From positions 1 to 64,000 of the forward strand of contig JAADVB010000091.1 of assembly GCA_023334545.1 (NCBI GenBank): 64,000 nucleotides of DNA, given 5' to 3'. The notes under the pieces were generated by a model. The model had not been told where the DNA came from, did not search any database, and worked only from the letters and a program-made list of their open reading frames with translations. This DNA is from Salisapilia sapeloensis. Lineage: Eukaryota > Oomycota > Peronosporomycetes > Peronosporales > Salisapiliaceae. Shown in pieces: positions 21,033 through 35,254 of this stretch. A program made the translations under genes and the position numbers. The number at the start of each line of letters is the position of its first letter. Position 1 is the first letter of the stretch.

Positions 21033-22325
21033 ATGGATATTGACATCTCTTCGCCGGATTTTAATCCCGATCAGTTCCTCGCCTCGCTCCACGCGGTACG
21101 TACATTTGCATGCACCCGCTATTGCGTAGGTATCGCTGTCGTCTATCTGACTCCTACTGACGTCCTGCATGCATACACCAGCGGACGACCACGACGGACT
21201 TGCGGCTGGAGCTTGAAACGTTGCGCCGAGCCACGTCTGATAAGACGCTGCAGCTCAAATCCCTCGTTCATGAACATTTTGATCATTACCTTACTTGCCA
21301 TGACGCCGTGCGGCAGGTCGGCAGCGAAATCAGGCGCCATCACAAACAGAACGACACGCTTCAAGCGCATGCGGCTCATCTGCGCCGCGTAGCTGATCAA
21401 CGTCTGTCGGATGTGCTCAAGCTAGACCACGAATGTCGAGTGACCGGTCGTGCCATCGACATGCTAAGCGCTGTTGAACCTGCTCTCCTGGCACTGGAAA
21501 GGATGAAAAAGAGTATGAGAAAACAAAATTGGCAAGCATTACTGAAGGACTATGCACAACTGCAGTCCATGACAGCAACGAGTGGAGAGGAGCTCATATT
21601 GATAAACATAAAAGCGAGCGCCGACCACGTGGCGACGGAAGCAAAGGAGCTGCTATTGGACTGCGATATATCAGAGTCGGAGGTAGGAATCCCTACGATC
21701 TTCTTGCACTTCATAAATGATAAGGCGCTCATTACGCATAGCGAATGCTCGAACAGCAACTGGACAACTTGGTACCACAGACGCGGCCATCTACTCATCG
21801 TAGTGCCAATAGAGATTTAAGTCAGTGACCAAACGGCCGTATCGTGGAACTTGAATACACGCACGCTTCATTTTCATTGCATTCACAGTGACTATATGGA
21901 AACTCTTGTACTCGAATCGACACTTGGTTCGATACGTACTTGCACCTAGAAACCAACATTCCGTACACTTCGAGAGGAAGGCTGCGCTGAACCACGTCGA
22001 TTCCCTGGGTGGTAGAAGGCGTAACCGTCAGGATAGATCAGAAAACCGCATCTACAATGCTGGATTCGCCCGACGAATCCGCAATAGCTTTGCACCCTTT
22101 AAACACAAAATCCCGTTTTGTGTCTCTTCCAGAACGAGGAAACCGAAAATTGGTATCCGTCCTGGTATCTTTCATCACTCGCCACATCTTGTACATCTCT
22201 GCCTTTTGCATTTTCAGACCTTCCACACCGGACGCATGCCCTCCAGGTTTCCAGATAGCCCAGTTGAAGTTGCACTCGTAACGGTTATGAAAGTTGCAGC
22301 TAGCATATCCATGTTACGAACCTGA
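21033..22325 (+). CDS. SEC5: Sec5-like exocyst subunit, N-terminal part only
   Basis: Exons 21033-21095, 21182-21682, 21742-21799 and 21889-22325 can be joined into 352 residues. Residues 1-190 resemble the N-terminus of Sec5/EXOC2: SPDFNPDQFLASLH, LVHEHFDHYLTC and a helical stretch through ALERMKKSMRKQNWQALL and LLLDCDISESERMLEQQL. Sec5 belongs to the exocyst, which tethers secretory vesicles to the plasma membrane. Sec5 is normally about 800-1100 residues, yet the next gene starts at 22411. The last 145 residues are Arg-rich and unlike the family, while another frame at 22009-22281 looks more protein-like (SRFVSLPERGNRKLV). The gene may be truncated, frameshifted or degenerating. A Vps51-type tether is the other possibility. 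Confidence 0.5.
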
Positions 22326-22410
22326 GGTGTTCCTTTCCGTACCACTATACAAACTTTCATACAAAGCAAAAGATCCCGTCACTTTTCTCAGGAAGAACAG
22401 GAGGAAGAAG

Positions 22411-24181
22411 ATGAAGAGTTGGACGGCGTGTAGCGTGGCTATGTTGGCCGCTGCGGCCGTGGCGGTTCAGGCAACGCCCATGGACGTGAATGAATGGCCG
22501 TCGGTCGAGGTAAGCACTTTTATAACTGACGAGAAAGTCGATTCCGCACTCATTTTCTCAAACTTACCGTGAACATGGTGGATGAGTAGAAAGATCACAC
22601 CAAGCTGCAGGTGGTGCTTCCAGAGCACTTGATGAAGCAAGACGGATACCCCCATAAAGATGCGCTCTTTGGGTACCCCAAGTACGCTGACGGCAGTCTG
22701 CAGGCGCAGCTTATCTACACGAATGCATCCGGCTGCGAGCCGCTTGAAGCCGGCGACTGGGAGCCCCCGTTCACCATGATGCTGGATCGGGGCGAGTGCC
22801 ACTTTGCTGACAAGGTGCGCAACGCCCAGAATGCCGGCGCGCAAGCCGTGCTTATCGCTGATAACAAGTGCCTATGCTCGGACGCAGAGTGTCTCCGACA
22901 AACGGGAGACAGCGTTTGTGAGACCGTGCTTCCCTATATGGTAAACCTTCTATTGCGATCTACCTATATATGTTTGACTCATTCAATTCCGTTATCTAGT
23001 CGGACGATGACTCGGCGGATGACATCACGGTCCCATCCATGCTCATCCGGAAGAGCGACGCCGATGCTATCAAGCAAGAGATTGCGCACGCCAAGGGTGT
23101 GAGCAATGTGCTCGTCAAGTTCGACTGGGGCGTTCCGTCTCCCGACGGTCGTGTTGAATGGACCCTCTGGCACAGCGCGTGGGATGACAGCTCGTCGCAG
23201 ACGCTGAACGAGCTGAAGAAGGTGGTCAAGGAGTTGGGCGACCGAGCCTACTTCACTCCTCGTTTCGTCTCGTACAATGGCACCAAGGTCGGCTGCCGCA
23301 GCGAAGACAAGCCGTGTGGCAATATGTGCCTGAACAATGGACGATACTGCCTTTTGGACCCGTCTCCCTTCCACGACCGAGCTACTGGCGCGTCGGGAGC
23401 GGACGTTGTCGTGGAAAATCTGCGTCGCAAGTGCATTTGGAAGCACGTGACGGAGAAGGATACGGCTGGGGTTGGCCTCGCGTGGTGGAACTACGTTGCC
23501 GACTCGAATGAAGAATGCGGCAAGGACGAGCAGCTATTCCGTGAACGCCGTTGCGCGGATCAGATCATGCGCCGTCACAAGATCGACGTCAAGGCTGTCA
23601 ACCAGTGCATGCAGCCCTACGGCCTCGATACGGACGAGGAGAATCCGTTGCTGGAGGAGGAATTGCAGGAGCAGACTGCTCTTCAGCTGCTTCGATTGCC
23701 TGCTTTGTACGTGGATGGCGTCCACATGCGTGGCCGAGTGGACACGAGCAACATTCTGGGCATGATCTGTGCAGGCTACGGTGACCACGACCCGCCAGCA
23801 GTGTGCTCTTGCGCCGGCCAGGCCATGGTCGGTATCAATGACTGTGTGAAGGCAGGTAACTTGGCAGCCGCGGCGTCGTTCGGAGGCTCCGGCTTCTCGT
23901 TCATGTCGCTCGTGGTCGTGTTTGTTGGCGTCGCCGGATGTGTCGCGTCGGCTGGATATGTATACTACCGTCGTACGCAGCGTCAGATGCGTGAGCAGGT
24001 TCGTTCGATCCTGTCCGAGTACATGCCGATGGAAGACCAAGGGCTGTTGGATGAAGACGATCTGGACGCTCCCGGTAGTCCGCGTGTGCACCCTGCCCAG
24101 AAGGCTGCGGCGAAGAGCCCGAGAGGCTACATGCCGACGCGTGGCTTCTTTGACGGAAGTGACGATGAAAATGGCGTGTAA
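22411..24181 (+). CDS. Vacuolar sorting receptor-like type I membrane protein
   Basis: Three exons (22411-22509, 22590-22940, 23000-24181) give 543 residues. A signal peptide (about 1-22) precedes a protease-associated (PA) domain (about 30-190), recognisable by MLDRGECHFADKVRNAQNAGAQAVLIAD. A cysteine-rich lumenal region follows, with CGNMCLNNGRYC and repeated CxxC-like pairs, as in plant vacuolar sorting receptors. One membrane span lies at about 449-473 (SLVVVFVGVAGCVASAGYV). The cytosolic tail has Y491-M-P-M, a YxxPhi adaptor signal in the position of the plant YMPL motif. These receptors carry hydrolases from Golgi to vacuole. The ATG follows an A/G-rich leader by a few bases and gives the signal peptide. 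Confidence 0.9.
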
Positions 24182-24209
24182 AGCGACGGGTAATGAATGC
24201 AAGAAGCTA

Positions 24210-25886
24210 TTAAAGCATGAAATCTTTGTAGACTGGGTTATCTGTTTCATCGAATCTCTTGTATGCGAGCTGGTCTAGGAACGCAACGAAGCGATTTTGG
24301 TCGTCTGCCGGGACTTGGAAGCCCACGAGCACTCGGCCGACGTCCGCTCCGTGATTGCGATAGTGGAATAGACTGATGTTCCAGTCATTCTGGAGCTTCT
24401 GGAGGAACGTCTGGAGCGCTCCCGGTCGATCTGGGAACTCGAAGCGGTAGAGCAGCTCAGACTCGGAGCTACGTCCTTTGCCGCCCGCCAAGTATCTCGT
24501 ATGCACCTTTGCCAATTCATTGTCCGTTAGATCCATGGCCTTGATCCCTGCTGCTTCTAGTCGGTCTAGCACATGTCTCGCTCCGTCCTCCTTCTCCGTC
24601 CGGAAGGATAGATGGACGAGCGCTTTCGTCGGGTCTGAGTATCGGTAGCTGAACTCGGTCACGTGTGCTCCTGCTTTCGACAGTTCATCGTGGAAGTGTC
24701 GGAAGGCACCTGGCGTTTCCTTAATCTGAGCAGACACCAGACGTTCCTTGGAGTCCGCTCGCTCTGCTACGAAGCGCAGTCGAGCAAAGTCCATGTTGGC
24801 GCCAGATGTGACGGCCACGAGCGTCTGGTTCGTGAGGTTCCGCGCTCGAGCGTACTGCTTTAGACCAGCTAGAGCCAAGACACCGGCAGGCTCCATGACT
24901 GCTCTCGTGTCGTTGAATCCGTCTTTGATAGCAGCACAGATCTCGTCCGTCGAGACACTGATCATCTCATCTACATACTGCTCACACACGCGATACGTCT
25001 CACTCCCAATAACCTTCACGGCAGCTCCATCTGCGAACAGACCGACGTGTTCCAACGACGACACTTGTCCGGCTTGGAGAGAGGCAGTCATGCCTGCTGC
25101 ATCCGATGCCTCTACTCCGATCACTTTGACGGACGGACGGATCTGCTTCACCCAGGCAGAGATACCAGCGAGCATACCGCCACCTCCACACGTGACAAAG
25201 ATAGCGTCTAGGTTCTGTCCACTTGTTTGCTGCAAGATTTCCATACCAACAGTGCCTTGTCCAGCGATAACGTACTGGTCGTCGAATGGGAGGAGCATCG
25301 TCTTGCCTTCTTCATTCATCAACCTCTTTGCCTCCGCTGCTGCTTCATCAAACGATTTGCCGTGTAAAACGATATCGACACTGTCGCCTCCGTGCATGCG
25401 TACTGCTCGGACTTTGAGCTCCGGAGCGACGGTCGGCATCACGATCGTCGCGTGGACACCGAGCTTACGTGCTGACAGCGCGACGCCTTGGGCGTGATTG
25501 CCTGCCGAGCAACATACGACGCCGTTCTGACGCTGCTCTTCGGTCAGACTCGCCAACTTGTTGTACGCACCACGGATCTTGAACGAAAAGACCGGCTGCT
25601 GATCCTCCCGTTTGAGCAGCACCGTGTTGCGAAGTTGCTTCGATAGCATCGGAGCAGGTTGCAACGCTGTTTCCTCAGCGACATCGTAGACGCGAGACTC
25701 TAGGATCATCTTGCGGTAGTCTGGTAGCGTCGATAGACGCGCATGGCGCCTGGAGAGTGCTGCCAACGGCCGCTTCGCTGCCCACATCGTTTGTGTGGTT
25801 TGATGTCGTCTCAAGTGATTGAGCAATCGATCTTGGAGAGACATAGCACGCAGAGAGAAGTTTCTACTGGCACAGGTACTCCACAA
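24210..25886 (-). CDS. ilvA: Biosynthetic threonine deaminase (threonine ammonia-lyase)
   Basis: Intronless, 558 residues. It converts threonine to 2-oxobutanoate and ammonia, the first step of isoleucine synthesis. The PLP lysine is in SFKIRGAYN (K103); SAGNHAQGVA and the glycine-rich CGGGGMLAG phosphate loop follow. The C-terminal third holds two ACT-like regulatory regions (about 395-480 and 485-558), so the enzyme is the long isoleucine-regulated form rather than the short catabolic one. The first 55 residues, rich in Arg and poor in acids, suggest a mitochondrial leader. Met15 (25844) is an alternative start. It is convergent with the sorting receptor, stop codons 28 bp apart. Confidence 0.96.
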   Translation of the reverse strand: MWSTCASRNFSLRAMSLQDRLLNHLRRHQTTQTMWAAKRPLAALSRRHARLSTLPDYRKMILESRVYDVAEETALQPAPMLSKQLRNTVLLKREDQQPVFSFKIRGAYNKLASLTEEQRQNGVVCCSAGNHAQGVALSARKLGVHATIVMPTVAPELKVRAVRMHGGDSVDIVLHGKSFDEAAAEAKRLMNEEGKTMLLPFDDQYVIAGQGTVGMEILQQTSGQNLDAIFVTCGGGGMLAGISAWVKQIRPSVKVIGVEASDAAGMTASLQAGQVSSLEHVGLFADGAAVKVIGSETYRVCEQYVDEMISVSTDEICAAIKDGFNDTRAVMEPAGVLALAGLKQYARARNLTNQTLVAVTSGANMDFARLRFVAERADSKERLVSAQIKETPGAFRHFHDELSKAGAHVTEFSYRYSDPTKALVHLSFRTEKEDGARHVLDRLEAAGIKAMDLTDNELAKVHTRYLAGGKGRSSESELLYRFEFPDRPGALQTFLQKLQNDWNISLFHYRNHGADVGRVLVGFQVPADDQNRFVAFLDQLAYKRFDETDNPVYKDFML

Positions 25887-26122
25887 TAGTTGATCATTCG
25901 TCCATTCTATTATAGTTATCTACCTGATACTGTGCTTTCACGCTATTGGAATGGATGTCGGAGGAAGGATGCAACAATATAAAACTGAAGTAGATAGAAA
26001 CTAAGTCGTACTCGTACACAAAAGTCTCGAGCTCATCGTGTAGCTTACCGTTGCATCCAATACTAGTAAACGTACAAGCACACTCTCGTTTGCACTCAAA
26101 GATCGACTACGTTTGTATTGAT

Positions 26123-27630
26123 TTAGAATCGATCTCGGAAGGTGTCGAAAATAGAGCTAAAGAATCCTCCAGAGTCGCTGTCCGCGTCTCCCCAATCGTC
26201 ACCCCCACCATCACCCCATTTGTCCGTTTCTCCACTGTCATCTGCAGTTTCACCCCCAGCATAAAGCTCTTCCTCACTCCCACCATAGAGCCCCTCCTCA
26301 CTTCCGTCTGCCTCTTGGGCTCCCATTTCATCCCCCATGCCACGGTTGCCCTCTCCACCTTCACCCCCACTACCTCCTGAACCACCAACAAAGATCGGCA
26401 TACCCATGCCACCACCGCCAGGAACTCTGGACGCAATCTCTCCTACCATTCGATCGAACGGTAGACTCTGCAGATAGACTTTTCCTGGTCCAGTCAACGT
26501 CGTCAGAAACATGCCTTCTCCTCCAAACGCCATGTTCTTCACGCCCTGAAGCATCTGCACATCGTACGCGACGCTCGGTTCGAACCCAACGAGACAGCCA
26601 CTTGATATCCGAAGCACTTCTCCAGGCTCTAAATCACGCTCGACGAGTACACCTCCAGCGCGAATGAGAACATCTCCTTCACCAGTTAAACGCTGGAGGA
26701 TAAATCCTTCGCCACCAAAGAACCCAGTGCCAAACTTTTTCGCAAATTCCTATGACACACTCGTTAGGCTTCGATCGAGGCTCTTGTACGCATGTTTAGT
26801 ACCATCTCGATCTTGACAGTGTCTGAGCCGCAGAGGAATGCACCCTTTTGACAAATAATCGAGTTTTCGATAAAGTCAGTTAGAGACAAGTGAACGATCT
26901 TGCTTGGGAAACGTGTGCCTAAGGCGACATGTCCGCTTCCGGTACCTCGGTAGATAAATCGAGATACGAAGAAGTTTTCTCCAGTCATGACTCTATCGAG
27001 CCATAGCGTTATGATGGTGTTTACTACATATAGATGGAAGTAGAGCATACCGTTTAAAGCCTTGCTGGAAACCTCCGGCTGTGGTTGTTTCCATCTCTAC
27101 ACCGTCCGTCATGTAAATCATGGAACCGGTCTCAGCTCTTAAGCATTGATTCGGTTTCAATTCCATCTAGACAAGTGTTATAAAGTTTCGTGTGATGTGT
27201 GAAAGAGATAGTAGATGTACATGAACAAGCTGGTTCTCCTGTCCTTCAATCTTCATGGACTTGGTAAAGTCAATCGGTACGAACACTTCGTCGTTCGGGT
27301 CTTCTCGATGTGGCACCACTGGCTTCTCATTCTCACGTTGCTCCTCAATTACCGGTTCTACGGCCGCTGGTTCTTTTGGCTGATTCGATTCCATACCTGG
27401 CATTTCACGAACGGTCTTACGTTCGGTGGCATTGTAATACACGACTTCACCTGTGTCATGAACGCATCAGACGCTAGTACGAGATCGAAACTACGATGCA
27501 GTCGTAGCTATGTACCATTTCGGCGCGTGATTTGCTCCCATCCTGCAGGCAGGTTCTTTGCAGAAGAAAAGTGAGCTTTGGAAGCCGAAAGCAATGCTCT
27601 AGCACGTAGCAATCGAGTTGCTCGGTACAT
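26123..27630 (-). CDS. WW domain fused to AIM24-family protein, mitochondrial
   Basis: Five exons (27516-27630, 27221-27450, 27051-27166, 26803-26992, 26123-26749) give 425 residues. The start MYRATRLLRARALLSASKAH looks like a mitochondrial leader. A WW-like domain follows at about 27-56 (LPAGWEQ, GEVVYYN, then TVREMP where the second tryptophan of a normal WW is missing). After an acidic linker comes the AIM24/TIGR00266 beta-helix domain (about 105-345): LRAETGSMIYM, KKFGTGFFGGEGFILQ and GKVYLQS. AIM24 in yeast helps cristae organisation through the MICOS complex. The C-terminus is a long Gly/Glu/Asp-rich tail. All joins are in phase; the intron in the WW lies after RRN-G. Confidence 0.85.
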
Positions 27631-31131
<3,501 letters not shown>

Positions 31132-31695
31132 GCGCGAGTCGTGAGCATCCGAATGGCTCTTTGCTTCTCGGCTTCGTATATATACTACTCCTCTCTTACA
31201 ATACACAGGCGCATAGTGGACTTCTTTCTCGTTTTGGCAGGTACATCTCCAGCACATCTTTCTTTTCTTTTCGCACTCGGATTTGCTATCCTTTCGAACG
31301 AAATAGCTTACGATCGTTTCAAATTGGAGAAAGTGGTTTTTGGCGTTTCGTGTTTCTTGTTCTTAGCAATAGAATATGTGGTAGCGAGTCTCAACTTCTC
31401 ATACGACCATGCGATCGAGTGGATAGTCTCTCTGGTAGATGCGACCTAGTTTCTAGTTACGTCATGAATCTATCGGGTGGTGGAAGATACCGCTTGGATG
31501 CAGCTTCAAGTTCACTCGCCACTGTCCGTGGCATGGTTGTAGATGCTAGGCAAGTAGCACCAAGGCTTCTACTACTTTCCATGACTGCATTGCTACTTTG
31601 AGACCACCAGGCATCAAGAACTACATGCTTGACTATAAATAGACAGTATCATTTCGCAGTCGATGATATAAGCCTTCTTATCTTGGCATTCGAGG
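31132..31695. other. 0.56 kb intergenic region, 3' of beta-tubulin
   Basis: It contains the tubulin 3' untranslated region. Hydrophobic plus-strand frames at 31141-31449 and 31161-31601 overlap one another in different frames and match no family I know; I do not call them genes. A minus-strand frame (31614-31892) overlaps the next gene on the other strand and is treated as a shadow. Confidence 0.5.
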
Positions 31696-32712
31696 ATGAA
31701 GCCTTTGTCTCCACTACCAATAGAAATATGCCCATGTCCACAACTTCCAACTGGATCAATAACACCGAAAGCGTGCCCACGACATCGATCCGAGCAACCA
31801 GATATCGAGTATCCGTCCTTCCGTGAATCGTTCTTCTTTAACGAGACCTTCAACCATCGCATACGGCATGAAGGATCCGAGCTTGATCCCATGTCGAGCG
31901 TGAAGGAGTCGAAGCGACTTTGGACTGCGAATGGGCCCTGGATCTCGAACCGAGTCGCTAAAACAGCTACTTCACAAGGATCTGCTTTCCGTAATGCAGC
32001 TTTTAGTCCAGACCGACTTTATAGTACAAATCGAAGGTCACTCGGCTATGAAGTCCATCGTAAGTTCTTATCTGCGTATGAAAATGACTGTAATGTATCT
32101 CAGTGAGGTGATATTGTCGCTTGAATCGTACGTAGGATCTCTTCGAGGTACAAGTTTATGCAGTACGGTCAAGCGATTTCCACAGGTATCGTCATTCGAG
32201 TAGCAACGATGGAAATGATAGCGACTTATGCTTTCTTTAAAGAGCCGCGAAAATGGTCCCGGTCCTGGTGCGTACTCCTCTCCTTCCGTCGACGACATAG
32301 CACGAGCCAAGATCCGATCAGCACCCAAACCAGTTCGGACGGGCTATCAGCAAAATGAGGTTTCTATACTACTTTAATTCTATCTTGCTAGGCAATCCAC
32401 TAATGCGTGGTGACGCAGAGACTTCAGCAATGGCAAAAGAAGCCTGACTATCGAGCTCTGGATAGCGGAGATGTATGGAAGAAAATGTCCGACGTACCAT
32501 CCGCAACCAACTACTCCTTTCAGCGTTCGAAGCAGCCGACGTGGATTGAAAAAATCGAGCACCATCAGCAACAGACCTTTCCTGTAGCTACGAAGCCATC
32601 CCTTACAGATCGAAAGAAGAAACTTCGCAGACACCAGGAAGACCAAATGCCAGACTTTATTCAAGGTCAAAGCACAAACTTCATCACTAGTTCGAAAAAG
32701 CTAGAAGGGTAA
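31696..32712 (+). CDS. PGPGxY-motif protein, STPG/SHIPPO-like, probable axonemal
   Basis: Exons 31696-32059, 32136-32185, 32222-32359 and 32419-32712 join in phase to 281 residues; the second intron is only 36 nt. The third exon carries NGPGPGAYSSPSVDD, the PGPGxY signature of sperm-tail PG-rich (STPG/SHIPPO/ODF3) repeats, preceded by KRFPQR, a common companion. Only one full repeat is clear. The C-terminal 98 residues are basic and helical. Such proteins lie inside or along axonemal doublets, so a role in zoospore flagella is inferred. The first exon and start are the least certain: the minus-strand frame opposite it is also open. Confidence 0.6.
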
Positions 32713-32754
32713 ATAAAAAGAAAAGAATGTCGTTTGATACTTGTATTATACGCG

Positions 32755-33253
32755 TCACGCTTTGGTTTTTGACGGTCGCTTGGCCGCTGTCCGATTTGCA
32801 ATCTATGGCCAATGCAGCAATCAGCTTAACTATTGTACTTTGGATAAAATAGGTAGTACGTACATAGCTTTGAGGATTATTCGGGTCTTTTGTCCATGTC
32901 AGTCCAGTGAGATGAGGTGCGTCCTTAAATAGCATTAAAAAGTCACCAGTCCGTTCAACTCGACCTCCTGAAAGGTAGAGGTGATTGCCACGCATGGTGA
33001 CTTGGCATTGTGCAATTTGCAGAATGTCTCCAGGTCGAATGTGGGCAGCAACAGGCTTGCCTAGAAGGAGAGATATGCTAGCGGTCTCGTCAGCTACGAG
33101 AATCGTCACAGGGCTGCTACCACCGTTCGTCGGTTCATCGCTCTTATTCCATCCTTCAAGTACGATCACTTTTATACTAACTTCTTTATCAGCCAAGGCT
33201 GGTGTCAAGTCTTTTAAGCGAGACCATGTTGTCTTCTTGCGCTCGGTACTCAT
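32755..33253 (-). CDS. SOSS-B/NABP-like single-stranded DNA-binding OB-fold protein
   Basis: Two exons (32864-33253, 32755-32802; intron 61 nt) give 145 residues. It is one OB fold (about 12-120): LKDLTPAL, then SIKVIVLEG, TILVADETASISLLL, IRPGDILQIAQCQVTMRGNHLYLSGGR and a final FLMLFKDAPHL. This order is that of SOSS complex subunit B (NABP1/2, hSSB1), which binds single-stranded DNA at breaks. The short second exon gives a basic tail ending KRPSKTKA, like related proteins. An in-frame ATG at 33346 would add 31 residues without conservation. It is tail-to-tail with the STPG-like gene, 42 bp apart. Confidence 0.82.
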
Positions 33254-33719
33254 CCCTCCTGTGTACTTGGATATGTTGTCACGTACGTTGTCCTGAAAGC
33301 GCAACCTTCCGAAAACCTCCAGACAACAAATGGCTATTGCGCCCAACCAGGAAGCATGATGGAAATACGACCTCGGAAATCTACGTTTTTGGTTGCTGTA
33401 TTATGAGTGAGATCTCATTAAAAGTAGTTATCGCGTCTGCACCACAGCATGTGCGTTACTATAGTAGAAGTAAATATTTGTCCATCGACTACTCTTTGAA
33501 TTGCAATCCGGATCCGTGCTCTTAGTGTAACTACTTCATCTATTTTAGTTGCTAGCAAGGGAGCTGCTTTATTTACACGCGGATGAGTACAATGCTCTTT
33601 ACAAAGATGCATATCACGTAGTATTTACCACATAAACTCGTTCTTGAAGTTCTTAGTGAAACTTCATTTTGGCACCTCCACGGCGTAGACGAAAATAGAC
33701 ATCGCTTCCATCGCCTAAA
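33254..33719. promoter_or_regulatory. 0.47 kb divergent intergenic region
   Basis: It separates the SOSS-B-like gene (-) and the EF-hand gene (+). A minus-strand frame at 33418-33612 reads ATKIDEVVTLRARIRIAIQ and looks helical, with a possible upstream exon near 33615-33700 giving CEHC, but no start codon could be placed, so no gene is called. The region is AT-rich and probably promoter. Confidence 0.4.
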
Positions 33720-35254
33720 ATGGAGTGGAATGATCTTTTCGTACACTCATTCGCCTCTCCGATAGATAAAAATGAACCAAACATGCCAAAGCATGGCACA
33801 AACAATAATAATGAAGGAAAGATAGCGAATGATGACACTGACAACAACATACAAGACTCCAAGAATATACAAGCAAATTTACTGCATGTGTATCAATCGC
33901 CTCTAGAGTTCCTTGTCAGTAAGCATCCTACCATAGCTGAAGACAAGACGGTATATTCTGGCGATATGGCGATAAGGATGTGGAGGAACGAAAGACAGGA
34001 TACGTATTACTCCACTGCGTTTGATATTGGAAAGATCCCGGCATATTCGTCACTCACTTCAGCATTCAGCTTGGGTTGCGCGGCAGCACTAAAGTTGAGA
34101 GTCTACACTTTTCTTTGGAACGTCATGGATAAAAGAGACTGGGGTATTTGGCAACTCCATCGCTACTTTACCAATTATACAGAGGAATCCATGCCTGTTG
34201 CTATCAAAGATTGCTCTAGGAAGTATAGCAAACGGCACTTACTACAAGAGCAAACGCAACTATATGTGCATTTGCCCAAGTTTTTACAAGGTATGAAGCG
34301 ACTCGGATTTCCGGTGGACAAAGTTTTAAAGCAGCAATGGTATCACTTCTACGCTGAGATCCGAGCTCTCAATGTTCCAACTACGATCAAGCACTGGCAT
34401 ATTGCAGCTTTCAAGACATTTCTGATCGACCCAATGCATTCGGTAAGTATTTTGTGCTTATTGTAGACATTGCAGCGGGTACCGAACAAAACAGTGACTT
34501 GTTAAATTATGCAGACCTTCTGGAATAATCTGGCTCACGAGATTGTTGATGGTGTCGCTGAAGATTCGAATGAAGCCTTATCAAGCTTAGTTCATATTTA
34601 CTTTCCGATCGAAAAGTTGGAAGAGAGCGATCATAAAGTTCCATATGAGCTATTCAAGGAGCAATTAGGAACTTTTCTTTCGAAGTTCGCATCGACCAGC
34701 AATCAGGTGTCTCCATCGCACACAATTTGCCGTCTCCTCCATCGGTTTGATACGAGCTCAAAAGGTGGAACTATTGGTCTTGAGGAATTTCAAATAGAGC
34801 TTGTAGCTGGATTGAGAATGGCAAGGGATCAAAAGAAACTTGTCAATAAGTCGTTCGTTCAGTGCCCAAAGTCAAAACTTGCCATAACTCCTTTAGTCAG
34901 ACCTAATGTTGAGGCGTTCACCACATCGGGAGCAATGAAGAAGCTGTACAGTTCTCGAGCTAAGAATAAGTATCAAGTGAAAGAGGAAATTACGGATACT
35001 GCTGACACTGAACAAAAATCGTTAATGAAGAACAATCCGTTACAACTGAAGAGACTAGGCAACTGTAAACTTGCTCGCATGCGAAGATTACCCGTATCTC
35101 GATTACTTCGGTAGGATAAGTTGAAACTTTTGATCGAGAAATTAAGGAGAACTAATGTCTATGATGTAGGGAAGGAGTGTCCTTTCGACCGCAGCATTCA
35201 GAGCAAGAGATGGATGACTTAAATGCAATATCTGCTCGAGAAGAATCGTTTTAA
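33720..35254 (+). CDS. Unknown protein with a weak EF-hand
   Basis: Three exons (33720-34442, 34515-35110, 35170-35254; introns 72 and 59 nt) give 467 residues. I do not recognise the family. The first 75 residues are polar with an Asn run; 75-240 are helical and aromatic-rich (RVYTFLWNVMDKRDWGIWQL); residues 240-370 include RLLHRFDTSSKGGTIGLEEF, which resembles an EF-hand but has one extra residue before the conserved Ile, so calcium binding is doubtful. The C-terminus is basic then acidic. No signal peptide or membrane span is seen. The flanking flagellar-type genes hint at a cytoskeletal role, but this is only context. Confidence 0.72.

Noticed and set aside
31141-31601. Hydrophobic frames downstream of beta-tubulin
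   Set aside because: Two overlapping frames, neither like a known membrane protein; they sit in the expected 3' UTR.
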